Shown here piece after piece: positions 8,311-16,514 of a stretch of DNA of 64,000 nucleotides. Made by a program: the position numbers and the translations under genes. Source of the DNA: Rhodospirillales bacterium (GTDB lineage Bacteria > Pseudomonadota > Alphaproteobacteria > Acetobacterales > Acetobacteraceae); contig JANXTF010000128.1 in NCBI GenBank assembly GCA_025352565.1, positions 60,819 to 124,818 on the forward strand. Reading direction: 5' to 3'. The number at the start of each line of letters is the position of its first letter. Positions within the stretch are counted from its first letter, which is position 1. The notes below the pieces were generated by a model, which saw only the letters and a list, made by a program, of their open reading frames with translations, made no database searches and was not told where the DNA came from.

Positions 8311-9139
8311 GTGGCTGGTGGTGCCCACGCCGGACGATCCGCGTCTGACGCGCGAGGTCGCGGCGATCGACCACACGGGTGCCGTGGTGACCACGCGCGT
8401 GCCGGTGGAGCGGCCGTTGACGCTGTTCCTGAACGGGCAGGAGATCGTGACGATGATGACGATTGGGGACCGCCCGGATTGCCTCGCGGTGGGTTATTTA
8501 TTGAACCAGAACATGTTGCGCGCCGACGATGTGGTGGAAGGCATCGAGTTCGACGAGGAGCTTGACGTGGTCGTGGTTCGTACCGCGCGGGCGACCAACT
8601 ACGAGGCCAAGCTGAAGCGGCGGACGCTGACGTCGGGCTGCGCGCAGGGGACGGCGTTCGGGGATCTGCTGGAGCGGTTCGCGGAAGTCCGGCTCGATCC
8701 CGCATCGCGGCTGCGGACTTCGTGGCTGGTGACATTGTCGCGCAAGATCAACACCATGCCAAGCCTGTACCTGACAGCGGGTGCGATCCATGGCTGCGTA
8801 CTATGCGAGGAGGACCGGCCGCTGGTGTACATGGAGGATGTCGGGCGGCACAATGCGATCGACAAGATCGCCGGGTGGATGCACCTGAACGGCGTGGGGC
8901 CGGCGGGGAAGCTGTTCTACACCACCGGGCGGTTGACCTCCGAAATGGTGATCAAATGCGTGCGGATGGAAATTTCCATCCTGGTCAGCCGCAGCGGGTT
9001 CACCGCCTGGGGAGTGGAGTTGGCGCGGCAGGCGGGGCTGACGCTGGTGGGCCGCGCGAAGGGCAGCCGATTTCTTGTCGTGTCCGGCGGCGAGCGGGTC
9101 ATCTTCGACGATCGGGCGCCAGGTCTTCGGGACGGTTGA
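8303..9139 (+). CDS. fdhD: Formate dehydrogenase accessory sulfurtransferase FdhD, variant cysteines
   Basis: A 278-aa FdhD-family protein. FdhD moves sulfur from IscS to the molybdenum cofactor of formate dehydrogenases and is needed for their activity. The family block EDVGRHNAIDKIAGW (178 on) and the central SGCAQGTAFGD region are clear. In E. coli the catalytic loop reads C-G-V-C; here only one Cys (Cys113) is present in that loop, but a CxxC (Cys165, Cys168) occurs in the HGCVLCEED segment before the GRHNA block. The start overlaps the end of moeA, implying coupling. No formate dehydrogenase gene is in the window. Confidence 0.9.
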   Translation: MVEWLVVPTPDDPRLTREVAAIDHTGAVVTTRVPVERPLTLFLNGQEIVTMMTIGDRPDCLAVGYLLNQNMLRADDVVEGIEFDEELDVVVVRTARATNYEAKLKRRTLTSGCAQGTAFGDLLERFAEVRLDPASRLRTSWLVTLSRKINTMPSLYLTAGAIHGCVLCEEDRPLVYMEDVGRHNAIDKIAGWMHLNGVGPAGKLFYTTGRLTSEMVIKCVRMEISILVSRSGFTAWGVELARQAGLTLVGRAKGSRFLVVSGGERVIFDDRAPGLRDG

Positions 9140-9698
9140 CGTTGAAGAACGGGTCGATGCCGGTGAACGGGAAATCGACGGGGGCGACGCCGTGCCCGGC
9201 GGTCCAGGCGTCTATGCGGCGGGCGCCGCCGCGCAGGCCGGCTTCGAGCGCATCGGCCAGCGCGACCGGCCAGAGGGCGACGACGGGGTGATGCTGGCCG
9301 GCTGAAGTGGCGACCGCGATGGCCTTGCCGCCCCGGCCCTGTTGCAGGCGGGATGCGAGGTTTTCGGGCAGATAGGGCGTGTCGGTCGGGACCGAGAGCA
9401 GGTGGTCCGCGTCCGGGTAATGCTGCTGTGCCCAGCGCATCCCGGCGAGCACGCCGGCGAGCGGGCCGGGGTGGTCGGACACCGTGTCTGGCAGGACGGG
9501 CAGGCCCCACGCGGCGAAACGGGACGGGTCGCCATTGGCGTTGAGCGCCACGGCGTGAACCTGGGGGGCAATGCGGTCCAGCACGTGGCGGAGCAAGGGG
9601 GTGCCATCGAGTGCGACCAGCGCCTTGTCGCCGCCACCCATGCGGCGCGCGAGGCCGCCGGCGAGGACGACACAGACCATCGGCGCTTGGGAAGCCAT
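9099..9698 (-). CDS. mobA: Molybdenum cofactor guanylyltransferase MobA
   Basis: A 199-aa nucleotidyltransferase that joins GMP to Mo-molybdopterin to give the MGD cofactor of DMSO-reductase-family enzymes such as formate dehydrogenase. The N-terminal LAGGLARRMGGGDKAL (residues 12-27) is the GTP-binding signature, and the VPTDTPYLPENL segment carries the metal-binding Asp. Length is usual for MobA. It converges on fdhD and the two coding regions overlap by 41 bases at their 3' ends. With moeA and fdhD it covers Mo insertion, sulfuration and nucleotide attachment. Confidence 0.93.
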   Translation of the reverse strand: MASQAPMVCVVLAGGLARRMGGGDKALVALDGTPLLRHVLDRIAPQVHAVALNANGDPSRFAAWGLPVLPDTVSDHPGPLAGVLAGMRWAQQHYPDADHLLSVPTDTPYLPENLASRLQQGRGGKAIAVATSAGQHHPVVALWPVALADALEAGLRGGARRIDAWTAGHGVAPVDFPFTGIDPFFNVNRPEDLAPDRRR

Positions 9699-9812
9699 AC
9701 TATTTCGGATTCGTCTGCTTCATCGAAAGCACATTGCATCGACGACCCGGATGGCCGCAAATCCCGCGCACAAGACGGGCGAGTGACGCCCGCATGCGAG
9801 GAGACGCATCCG

Positions 9813-10829
9813 ATGGTCCAATCCATGATTTCCCGCCGCGCCCTGGTGGCCGGCAGCGCCGCGTTGCCGCTGGTGGCGATCCGCACCCGGCCCGCCTCGG
9901 CTGCCGAATTCACCTACAAATTCGCCCACAACACGGCCACGACCCACCCGCTGAACGTCCGCGCGCTGGAGGCGGCGGCAAAGATCAAGGAGGGCACGTC
10001 GGGGCGAGTGGAAATCCAGGTCTTCCCGAACAGCCAGCTCGGTTCGGACACCGACACGCTGGGCCAAGTGCGCTCGGGGGGCGTGGAGTTCTTCACGCTT
10101 TCGGGGCTGATCCTCTCCACGCTGGTGCCGAACGCCGCCATCAACGGCGTGGGGTTCGCGTTCAAGGATTACGGCCAGGTGTGGCCCGCGATGGACGGCG
10201 CGTTGGGCGCCCATGTGCGCGCCGAGACCGCCAAGCGCGGGCTGTACGCGATGAGCAAGTGCTGGGACAACGGCTACCGGCAGATCACCACCTCGACCAA
10301 GCCGATCAAGACACCGGAGGACCTGAACGGATTCAAAATCCGCGTCCCCCCTGCCCCGCTCTGGACCAGCATGTTCAAGGCGTTCGGCGCCTCGCCCACC
10401 TCGATCAACTTCAACGAGGTCTATTCGGCGCTCCAGACCCGCATTTGCGACGGGCAGGAGAACCCGCTGGCGATCATCGATTCGGGCAAGCTGTACGAGG
10501 TGCAGAAATACCTCTCGGTGACCAACCACATGTGGGACGGGTTCTGGCTGCTGGCCAACAAGCGCGCGTGGGAGGCGTTGCCGGCCGATTTGCGGGGGGT
10601 GGTGGAGCGGGAGTTCGACGCGGCCGGCCTGCTGGAACGGCAGGACATCGCCAAGCTGAACGCCAGCTTGCAGGATTCGCTGAAATCCAAGGGGCTGCAG
10701 TTCACCGACGTGGATGCGTCCGCGTTCCGCGCGGCACTGAAGAAGGCGGGGTTCTATTCGGAGTGGCGCGAGAAGTTCGGCCCCGAGGCGTGGGGCGCTC
10801 TGGAGGGCGCGGTCGGCAGCCTCGCCTGA
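9813..10829 (+). CDS. TRAP transporter solute-binding protein (DctP family), orphan
   Basis: A 338-aa periplasmic binding protein of the DctP family. The leader MVQSMISRRALVAGSAALPL carries a twin-Arg and a hydrophobic stretch. The mature part starts with FTYKFAHNTATTHP, has the family block FKIRVPPAPLWTSMFKAFGA and a conserved Arg in that region for a carboxylate ligand. GAGGAGA lies upstream of the ATG at 9813. No DctQ or DctM gene adjoins it; the nearest membrane subunits are at 14.6-16.5 kb and already have their own binding protein. It could share them or be an orphan. Confidence 0.88.
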   Translation: MVQSMISRRALVAGSAALPLVAIRTRPASAAEFTYKFAHNTATTHPLNVRALEAAAKIKEGTSGRVEIQVFPNSQLGSDTDTLGQVRSGGVEFFTLSGLILSTLVPNAAINGVGFAFKDYGQVWPAMDGALGAHVRAETAKRGLYAMSKCWDNGYRQITTSTKPIKTPEDLNGFKIRVPPAPLWTSMFKAFGASPTSINFNEVYSALQTRICDGQENPLAIIDSGKLYEVQKYLSVTNHMWDGFWLLANKRAWEALPADLRGVVEREFDAAGLLERQDIAKLNASLQDSLKSKGLQFTDVDASAFRAALKKAGFYSEWREKFGPEAWGALEGAVGSLA

Positions 10830-10901
10830 TACGGCTCGCGGGCAACGCCGGGATCGTCACCGGCGGCGCCTCTTGTGGCAGGCGGCGCGCGGCGGGGGTG
10901 A

Positions 10902-10925
10902 AAATCGGCGCCGCAGGCGCCATTT
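10902..10925 (+). terminator. Possible intrinsic terminator after the TRAP binding protein
   Basis: A GC-rich hairpin GGCGCC-gca-GGCGCC flanked by AAAT and ATTT, which extend the stem past one unpaired C. It sits 72 bases after the preceding stop and just before the msrA ribosome site. The U-tract is short, so termination would be weak. Its symmetry could serve both strands. Confidence 0.4.
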
Positions 10926-10950
10926 CGTCACGATCAAAAGGAGAAGCGAC

Positions 10951-11496
10951 ATGGCCGAGGAATTGGCGACGTTGGGCGGCGGGTGTTTCTGGTGCCTCGA
11001 GGCGGTTTATTTGGACCTGAAAGGCGTCACGCGGGTGATGAGCGGCTATGCCGGCGGGCATGTGGCGAACCCGTCCTATGAGGCCGTGTGCGGCAAGAAG
11101 ACCGGGCACGCCGAGGTGGTGCAGATCGCGTTCGACCCGGCGGAACTCTCCTACGCCGATCTGCTGCGGGTGTTCTTCACCATCCACGACCCGACCACGC
11201 AGGACCGCCAGGGCAACGATGCGGGGCCGCAATACCGCTCCATCATCCTCACCCATGACGACGCGCAGCGTGCGACCGCCGAGAGCGTGGTCGCCGAGAT
11301 CGCCGCGGCGAAGTTATGGCCGGGCAAGATCGTGACGCAGTTGGTTCCGCTGGAAAAATTCTGGCCGGCGGAGGCCGAGCACCACAACTACTTCGCCCGC
11401 AACCCGTGGAGCGGCTACTGCCAGGCGGTGGTGGCACCCAAGGTCCAGAAATTCAAGAAGAGCTTCGCCGACCGGGTCAAGCGGGTGGCGGTATGA
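10951..11496 (+). CDS. msrA: Peptide methionine-S-sulfoxide reductase MsrA
   Basis: A 181-aa enzyme that reduces Met-S-sulfoxide in proteins. The active-site motif GCFWC is at residues 11-15, with Cys12 as the nucleophile; SGYAGG and the [11 protein letters not shown] strand follow as in the family. No signal peptide is present, so it is cytoplasmic. AAAGGAGAAG lies about eight bases before the ATG. The stop overlaps the start of the next gene as ATGA. The complementary MsrB is at 27.1 kb, not adjacent. Confidence 0.95.
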   Translation: MAEELATLGGGCFWCLEAVYLDLKGVTRVMSGYAGGHVANPSYEAVCGKKTGHAEVVQIAFDPAELSYADLLRVFFTIHDPTTQDRQGNDAGPQYRSIILTHDDAQRATAESVVAEIAAAKLWPGKIVTQLVPLEKFWPAEAEHHNYFARNPWSGYCQAVVAPKVQKFKKSFADRVKRVAV

Positions 11497-12290
11497 GCCT
11501 GACCGTTTATCAGACGCTGAAGCTGGACTCGCCCTCCGCGCATATCCTGCGCGTGACGCTGCACCGGCCCGAGGTGTCCAACGCGCTCAACACGCAGATG
11601 GGCCTCGACCTGATCGCGGTGTTCGACGGCCTGAATGCCGACCCGTCCGCCTATCGCTGCATCGTGGTGACGGGGGCCGGGGAGCGGGCATTCTGCGGCG
11701 GCGGCGACCTCAAGCAGCGGCTCGGCATGACGGATGCGGCCTGGATGGCGCAGCATGTCGTGTTCGAGCGAATGGTGCGGGCGATGCACCTGTGCCCGAT
11801 CCCGATGATCGCGGCGCTGAACGGCGCGGCCTATGGCGGCGGCTGCGAGATCGCGATGTGCTGCGATTTCGCCTATGCGGCGACCCACGTGAAGTTCGCC
11901 ATGTCGGAGGTAACGCTCGGCATCATGCCGGGTGCGGGCGGCACGCAGAACCTGCCGCGCGCGATCGGCGTGCGCCGCGCCAAGGAGGTGCTGCTGACCG
12001 GCAGCCCGATCACCGCCCAGCAGGCGGCGGAGTGGGGGCTGGTGAACCGGGTGTGCGCGCCCGAGAGCCTGATGGCCGAGGCGATGGCGACGGCGGAGCG
12101 GATCGCTGCCAACGCGCCGCTTTCCACGCGGCAGATCAAGCAATCCGTGGCGGTTGGCGGGCAGATGGATCTCGCGAGCGCCTGCATGTTCGAGATCGAG
12201 GCATACAACCGCCTGGTGCCGACCGAGGACCGCCGCGAGGGCGTGGCGGCGTTCAACGAGAAGCGCAAGCCGGTGTTCACGGGAAGGTGA
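11493..12290 (+). CDS. Enoyl-CoA hydratase/isomerase family protein
   Basis: A 265-aa crotonase-fold protein. The oxyanion-hole segment RAFCGGGDLKQR and the two catalytic glutamates are visible: SEVTLG (first Glu) before MPGAGGTQ, and AKEVLLTG (second Glu). This predicts hydration of a 2-enoyl-CoA. The natural substrate cannot be read; genes of this type act in fatty acid, amino acid or xenobiotic breakdown. It is coupled to msrA by an ATGA overlap, which is probably a matter of operon packing and not of function. Confidence 0.87.
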   Translation: MSLTVYQTLKLDSPSAHILRVTLHRPEVSNALNTQMGLDLIAVFDGLNADPSAYRCIVVTGAGERAFCGGGDLKQRLGMTDAAWMAQHVVFERMVRAMHLCPIPMIAALNGAAYGGGCEIAMCCDFAYAATHVKFAMSEVTLGIMPGAGGTQNLPRAIGVRRAKEVLLTGSPITAQQAAEWGLVNRVCAPESLMAEAMATAERIAANAPLSTRQIKQSVAVGGQMDLASACMFEIEAYNRLVPTEDRREGVAAFNEKRKPVFTGR

Positions 12291-12330
12291 AAACCGGCTA
12301 ACCCACGGCCATCGCCTTGGGAGAGACCAC

Positions 12331-13296
12331 ATGAAGCCACGCCTCATCGTCAGCCGCCAGATCCCCGCCGAAGTCACCGCGCGGATCGTGGCCGAGTTCG
12401 ACTGCCCGATCCCCGAAGGACGGGACATGGATCAGGACACCGTGATCCGGATGCTGGCCGAGACGCGCGCCGATGCGCTGCTACTGACCTCGCATCTGAA
12501 GCTGGACGCGGCGACGATCGCGCGCATCCCCGATCATGTGAAGATCGCGGCCACCTTCAGCGTGGGGTTCGACCACATCGACGTGGCGGCGGCCCGCGCG
12601 CGGGGCTTGCCGGTGACCAACACGCCGGACGTGCTGACCGAATGCACCGCGGACCTCGCCTTCATGCTTATTCTGAACGCCGCCCGCCGCGGCCATGAGT
12701 ATGAAGCAATCATGCGGAAGGGGTGGCGGCGCGGCTACGGCATGGGCGAGATGATGGGGGTCCGTGTCTGGGGCAAGACGCTGGGCATTCTGGGTATGGG
12801 GCGGATCGGTCAGGCCGTGGCGCGGCGGGCGCGCGGGTTCGGGATGCGGGTGATCTACTGCAACTCCCGCCGCCTGCCGCCCGAACTGGAGGCTGGGGCG
12901 GAGTATTTCGCCGATTTCCGCGCCATGCTGCCGCATTGCGAGGTGCTGTCGCTGCACGCGGCCAGCAACGCGGCCACGGCCGACATCATGAACGCCGAGA
13001 CGTTCGCGCTGCTGCCAAAGGGGGCGGTGTTCGTGAACGTCGCGCGCGGCGGGCTGGTGGATGAGAGCGCGCTGATCGACGCGCTGAAATCGGGCCATTT
13101 GTTCGGCGCGGGGCTCGACGTGTTCCGCCGCGAGCCGGATTACGATCTGCGGCTGGGCGAGCTGGAGAATGTGTTCCTGACGCCGCACATGGGCAGCGCC
13201 ACGGTGGAGACGCGCCAGGCGATGGGATTCCGGGCACTCGATAACATCCAGGCCGTGCTGGCCGGCAAGCCGCCGATCGACCCGCTGTGGACCTGA
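12331..13296 (+). CDS. D-2-hydroxyacid dehydrogenase (glyoxylate/hydroxypyruvate reductase-like)
   Basis: A 321-aa NAD(P)-dependent dehydrogenase of the D-isomer family. The Rossmann motif GMGRIG is at 155-160, and the catalytic triad is Arg239 in NVARGGLVDESAL, Glu268 and His286 in TPHMGSA. After the second strand it has NSRR (178-181), basic residues that favour NADPH. This fits reduction of glyoxylate or hydroxypyruvate. GGGAGAG lies upstream of the ATG at 12331. It is 40 bases from the preceding enoyl-CoA hydratase and 7 bases before mazG, so these may be cotranscribed. Confidence 0.9.
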   Translation: MKPRLIVSRQIPAEVTARIVAEFDCPIPEGRDMDQDTVIRMLAETRADALLLTSHLKLDAATIARIPDHVKIAATFSVGFDHIDVAAARARGLPVTNTPDVLTECTADLAFMLILNAARRGHEYEAIMRKGWRRGYGMGEMMGVRVWGKTLGILGMGRIGQAVARRARGFGMRVIYCNSRRLPPELEAGAEYFADFRAMLPHCEVLSLHAASNAATADIMNAETFALLPKGAVFVNVARGGLVDESALIDALKSGHLFGAGLDVFRREPDYDLRLGELENVFLTPHMGSATVETRQAMGFRALDNIQAVLAGKPPIDPLWT

Positions 13297-13303
13297 CCGC
13301 CTT

Positions 13304-14104
13304 ATGCTAGCGGCGGAGGCGGAGCTGCGCCGCCTGCTGGATATCATGGCGGCGCTGCGGACGCCCGGCACCGGCTGCCCGTGGGACATCGCGCAGAGCT
13401 TCGAGACGATCGCGCCCTACACGATCGAGGAGGCCTACGAGGTCGCCGACGCCATCGCGCGGCGGGATTTCGCGGCATTGCCGGACGAACTGGGCGATCT
13501 GCTGTTCCAGGTGGTCTATCACGCCCGCATGGCCGAGGAGGCGGGCCGCTTTGGCTTCGCCGACGTGGCCCGCGCCATCGCCGACAAGATGGTGCGGCGG
13601 CATCCGCACGTGTTCGGGGACGCGGCCGCGCGCGATGCGGGGGCGCAGAGCGCGGCGTGGGAGGAGCAGAAGCGGGCCGAGCGGGCGGCGCGGTCGGAGA
13701 CGGGCGTGCTGGCGGGGGTGGCAGTCGGGCTGCCCGCCCTCACCCGCGCGGCCAAACTCTCGGCGCGGGCGGCGCGGGTGGGGTTCGATTGGCCGGATGC
13801 CGCGACGGTGCTCGACAAGCTGGCCGAGGAGACGGCGGAGCTGCGGGCTGAGCTGGCGGGGGCCGATGCGGCGCGGCTGGCCGACGAGATGGGGGACATG
13901 CTGTTCGTGCTGGCGAATCTCGCGCGCAAGCTGGGGCTGGACGCGGAGGGATGCCTGCGCGCGGCGAACGAGAAATTCGCGCGGCGGTTCACCGGCGTGG
14001 AGACGCTGTTGGCTGCGCGGGGAATGGCGCTGGCCGATGCCGGCTTGGAGGCGATGGAGGCGGCTTGGGGGGAGGTGAAGAGGGAGGAGCGAACGCGTCG
14101 TTAA
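13304..14104 (+). CDS. mazG: Nucleoside triphosphate pyrophosphohydrolase MazG
   Basis: A 266-aa all-alpha NTP pyrophosphohydrolase with the tandem MazG domains of the E. coli type. Domain 1 starts GTGCPWDIAQSFETIAPY and has the metal-binding EEAYEVADAI and DELGDLLFQVVYHARMA helices. Domain 2 has EETAELRAEL and DEMGDMLFVLANLAR. It hydrolyses NTPs to NMP and PPi and is linked to nucleotide pool cleaning and the stringent response. The 3' end overlaps the convergent membrane protein gene by four bases. Confidence 0.94.
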   Translation: MLAAEAELRRLLDIMAALRTPGTGCPWDIAQSFETIAPYTIEEAYEVADAIARRDFAALPDELGDLLFQVVYHARMAEEAGRFGFADVARAIADKMVRRHPHVFGDAAARDAGAQSAAWEEQKRAERAARSETGVLAGVAVGLPALTRAAKLSARAARVGFDWPDAATVLDKLAEETAELRAELAGADAARLADEMGDMLFVLANLARKLGLDAEGCLRAANEKFARRFTGVETLLAARGMALADAGLEAMEAAWGEVKREERTRR

Positions 14105-14553
14105 GGCTGCTGCCGCGGCATCCACCCGGTCCCCGGCGTTACCAGCGCCGCCGGGCGGGAAAGCCGCCTTGTCATCACCAGCGCGCCCACGCCCGCCAGC
14201 ACGAACGCGCCCAGCCAATGGCGGGAGATCGAGACGTCGTCGCCGAACCCGAATGCCCCGATCAGCGCCAGGAACAGGAACCCCACCACCACCAGGGTGC
14301 GGATCGACCGAATGCCCCGTCGGTTGGCAACGGCGCACAACACCACGAACACGCCGAACAACCCGAGGGCCAGAGCGCGCATGAGGTCGAAGGCGCCGTA
14401 GATGAGTTGGCTGGCGAGCGCGTCCAGCGTGTCGCCAAGATGGCTCAGCGCATAGGAAAGCTGGGCGACGAAACGGTCCGGCCCGACCTCGTACACCGCA
14501 ACGGTGGCCAGGAAGCCGCACAGCCAGATTACCGCCAAAGAATTGCGCCGCAT
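14101..14553 (-). CDS. Small integral membrane protein, unknown function
   Basis: A 150-aa protein that I do not recognise. It starts MRRNSLAVIWLCGFLATVAV, an N-terminal helix that could be a signal anchor, followed by a polar stretch with many Leu/Ala (about 25-60) and further hydrophobic helices at about 60-80, 90-110 and 120-135. The C-terminus is basic. GGAGAACC lies directly before the ATG at 14553, which favours this start. It lies 59 bases downstream of dctM on the same strand and may be read through from the TRAP operon. Confidence 0.7.
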   Translation of the reverse strand: MRRNSLAVIWLCGFLATVAVYEVGPDRFVAQLSYALSHLGDTLDALASQLIYGAFDLMRALALGLFGVFVVLCAVANRRGIRSIRTLVVVGFLFLALIGAFGFGDDVSISRHWLGAFVLAGVGALVMTRRLSRPAALVTPGTGWMPRQQP

Positions 14554-14612
14554 CGAGGTTCTCCATTCCATGGGGCGCATGTGCGCATGCGCCACGCGGG
14601 GAACAAGTCCCC

Positions 14613-15956
14613 TCAGTGATACACCGCGTTCGGCAACCACATCGCGATGCCGGGCACGAACGACAGGATCACCACGCCCAGCGCCATCAGCGCCACGAAG
14701 GGGATGGTGCCGCGGATGATGGCGCCGAGGCCGATGTCGGGCGCGATGCGGTTGATGACGAATATGTTGAGGCCGACGGGCGGGTGGATCAGCCCCATCT
14801 CCATCACCACGGCCATCACCACGCCGAACCAGATGAGGTCGAACCCCGCGGCCCGCAGCGGCGGCAGGATGATCGGCGCGGTCATCAATATGATGCTCAC
14901 CGGGGGCAGGAAGAAGCCGAGCACCACCACCATCAGCAGAATGGCCGTCAGCAGCAGCCAGCGCGACAGCTGCAGGCCGACGATCCATTGCGCCGCCCCC
15001 TGGCTGATGTGCAGGTAGCTCATCACGTAGCTGTACAGCAGGCTCATGCCGATGATCATCAGCAGCATGCCGCTCTCGCCCAGCGTGCCCTCGAAAATCG
15101 GCCTGAGGTCGGCCAGCTTCCACGCGCCGTACACCGCCGCGATCAGCAGCAGCGCCAGGATGGCGCCGAGGCCGGCCGTTTCGCTGGGCGTCGCGATGCC
15201 GCCGTACAGCGCCACCATCACGCCGGTCAGCAGCACCAGAAACGGCAGCACGCGCGGCAGCGCGCTCATGCGGTCCTTCGCGGTGTAGCGGGTTTGCAGC
15301 AGGATGTCGGAACGCGGGCCGCCCGATGCGGCGACCGCGCTGGCGGCGGCGTATTCGCGCCGCCACTGGAACACCGCGTAGGCCGCGAACAGCACCACCA
15401 GCAGCACGCCCGGCCCCAGCCCCGCCAGGAACAGCCGCCCGAGGGATTGCTCGGCGGCGACCGCATACAGAATGAGCACGATCGAGGGCGGCAGCAGAAT
15501 TCCCAGCGTGCCCCCGGCGGCCACCAGGCCGGCCGCGAACCCCGGCGAGTAGCCCCGCCGGCGCATCTCCGGAATGCCGGAACTGCCGATCGCCGAGCAG
15601 GTCGCCGGGCTCGACCCCGCCATGGCCGCGAACAGCCCGCAGGCGATCACCACCGCCACGCCCAAGCCCCCCGGCACCCGGTTCAGCCAGGTGTGCAGCG
15701 CGTCATACAAATCCTTGCCGGCACGACTTTTGCCGATCGCGGCACCCTTTAGGATGAACAGCGGGATGGTCAGCAGCGTGATGCTGGCCAGCTCCTCGTA
15801 CACGTTCTGCGCGATGGTATCGAGCGAGGCGGCCGGCATGTAGATCAGCATGAAGATGGTCGCGACCCCGCCCAGCGCGAAGGCGATCGGGATGCCGGAG
15901 AACAGCGCGGCGACGGTCGCGATGCCGTAATAGATGCCGATTTGCAGCGTATCCAT
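14613..15956 (-). CDS. dctM: TRAP transporter large permease (DctM)
   Basis: A 447-aa polytopic protein of the DctM family, the channel-forming subunit of a TRAP importer driven by sodium or proton gradients. It has about 12 hydrophobic helices and the family segments CGLFAAMAGSSPATCSAIG and GGTLGILLPPSIVLILY (substrate-site hairpins). Length is a little above the usual 425 because of a longer cytoplasmic loop at about 200-235. It follows dctQ by nine bases and completes a three-gene TRAP operon. Confidence 0.95.
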   Translation of the reverse strand: MDTLQIGIYYGIATVAALFSGIPIAFALGGVATIFMLIYMPAASLDTIAQNVYEELASITLLTIPLFILKGAAIGKSRAGKDLYDALHTWLNRVPGGLGVAVVIACGLFAAMAGSSPATCSAIGSSGIPEMRRRGYSPGFAAGLVAAGGTLGILLPPSIVLILYAVAAEQSLGRLFLAGLGPGVLLVVLFAAYAVFQWRREYAAASAVAASGGPRSDILLQTRYTAKDRMSALPRVLPFLVLLTGVMVALYGGIATPSETAGLGAILALLLIAAVYGAWKLADLRPIFEGTLGESGMLLMIIGMSLLYSYVMSYLHISQGAAQWIVGLQLSRWLLLTAILLMVVVLGFFLPPVSIILMTAPIILPPLRAAGFDLIWFGVVMAVVMEMGLIHPPVGLNIFVINRIAPDIGLGAIIRGTIPFVALMALGVVILSFVPGIAMWLPNAVYH

Positions 15957-15965
15957 GGCGCCGGC

Positions 15966-16514
15966 TCAGCGCTGAATGCGATGCGGGCGGGCCAGCACCT
16001 GCAGCAATTGCTGGACGGCCAGAAGCGTCATGCCGGCGCTCATGCAGGCATACGGTATCCACAACGGCGGCCCCCACGAGGAGGGCGTGGTCTGCCCCTC
16101 GTCCCACGCCTCGTGCAGCAACTGCGCGGATTTCCAGGCGAAGAACGCACAGAACGCGAAGGCGCAGAAATCGGCGGCGACGCGGCGGACGCGGTCGGCC
16201 CGCGGCGGCAGGATGTGCGACAGGGCGTCGATGGCCACGTGGCCGCGCCGCGCCTGCGTCCACGACGCGGAGGCGAAGGTCGCGACGATCAGCAGGAAGG
16301 TGGAAAGCTCGTCCTGCCAGTCGCTCGATATGCCGAGAAAGTACCGCCCCACCACCTCCCAGGTCAGCACCAGCCCGGCGCCCAGGATGGCCAGCGCGGA
16401 CGCGACGCCCATCACCTGGTTAAGCACATCCAGCCCGCGCTGCGCGGCACCAAGCGGGCCGGAGCGCGGGACGTCGGGGTGTTCGAGGTCGAGGGCCGCG
16501 CCTGGAAGGGTCAA
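15966..16514 (-). CDS. dctQ: TRAP transporter small permease (DctQ)
   Basis: The four-helix DctQ-type subunit that partners DctM, 182 aa from the proposed start. The block TWEVVGRYFLGISSDWQDELS contains the family's conserved E and WxxE pattern. I place the start at the TTG at 16514, whose TTGA overlaps the dctP stop. Upstream in-frame codons lie inside dctP and read as low-complexity shadow. An internal start closer to the first helix is possible. In the inner membrane it joins DctM and docks DctP. Confidence 0.85.
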   Translation of the reverse strand: MTLPGAALDLEHPDVPRSGPLGAAQRGLDVLNQVMGVASALAILGAGLVLTWEVVGRYFLGISSDWQDELSTFLLIVATFASASWTQARRGHVAIDALSHILPPRADRVRRVAADFCAFAFCAFFAWKSAQLLHEAWDEGQTTPSSWGPPLWIPYACMSAGMTLLAVQQLLQVLARPHRIQR

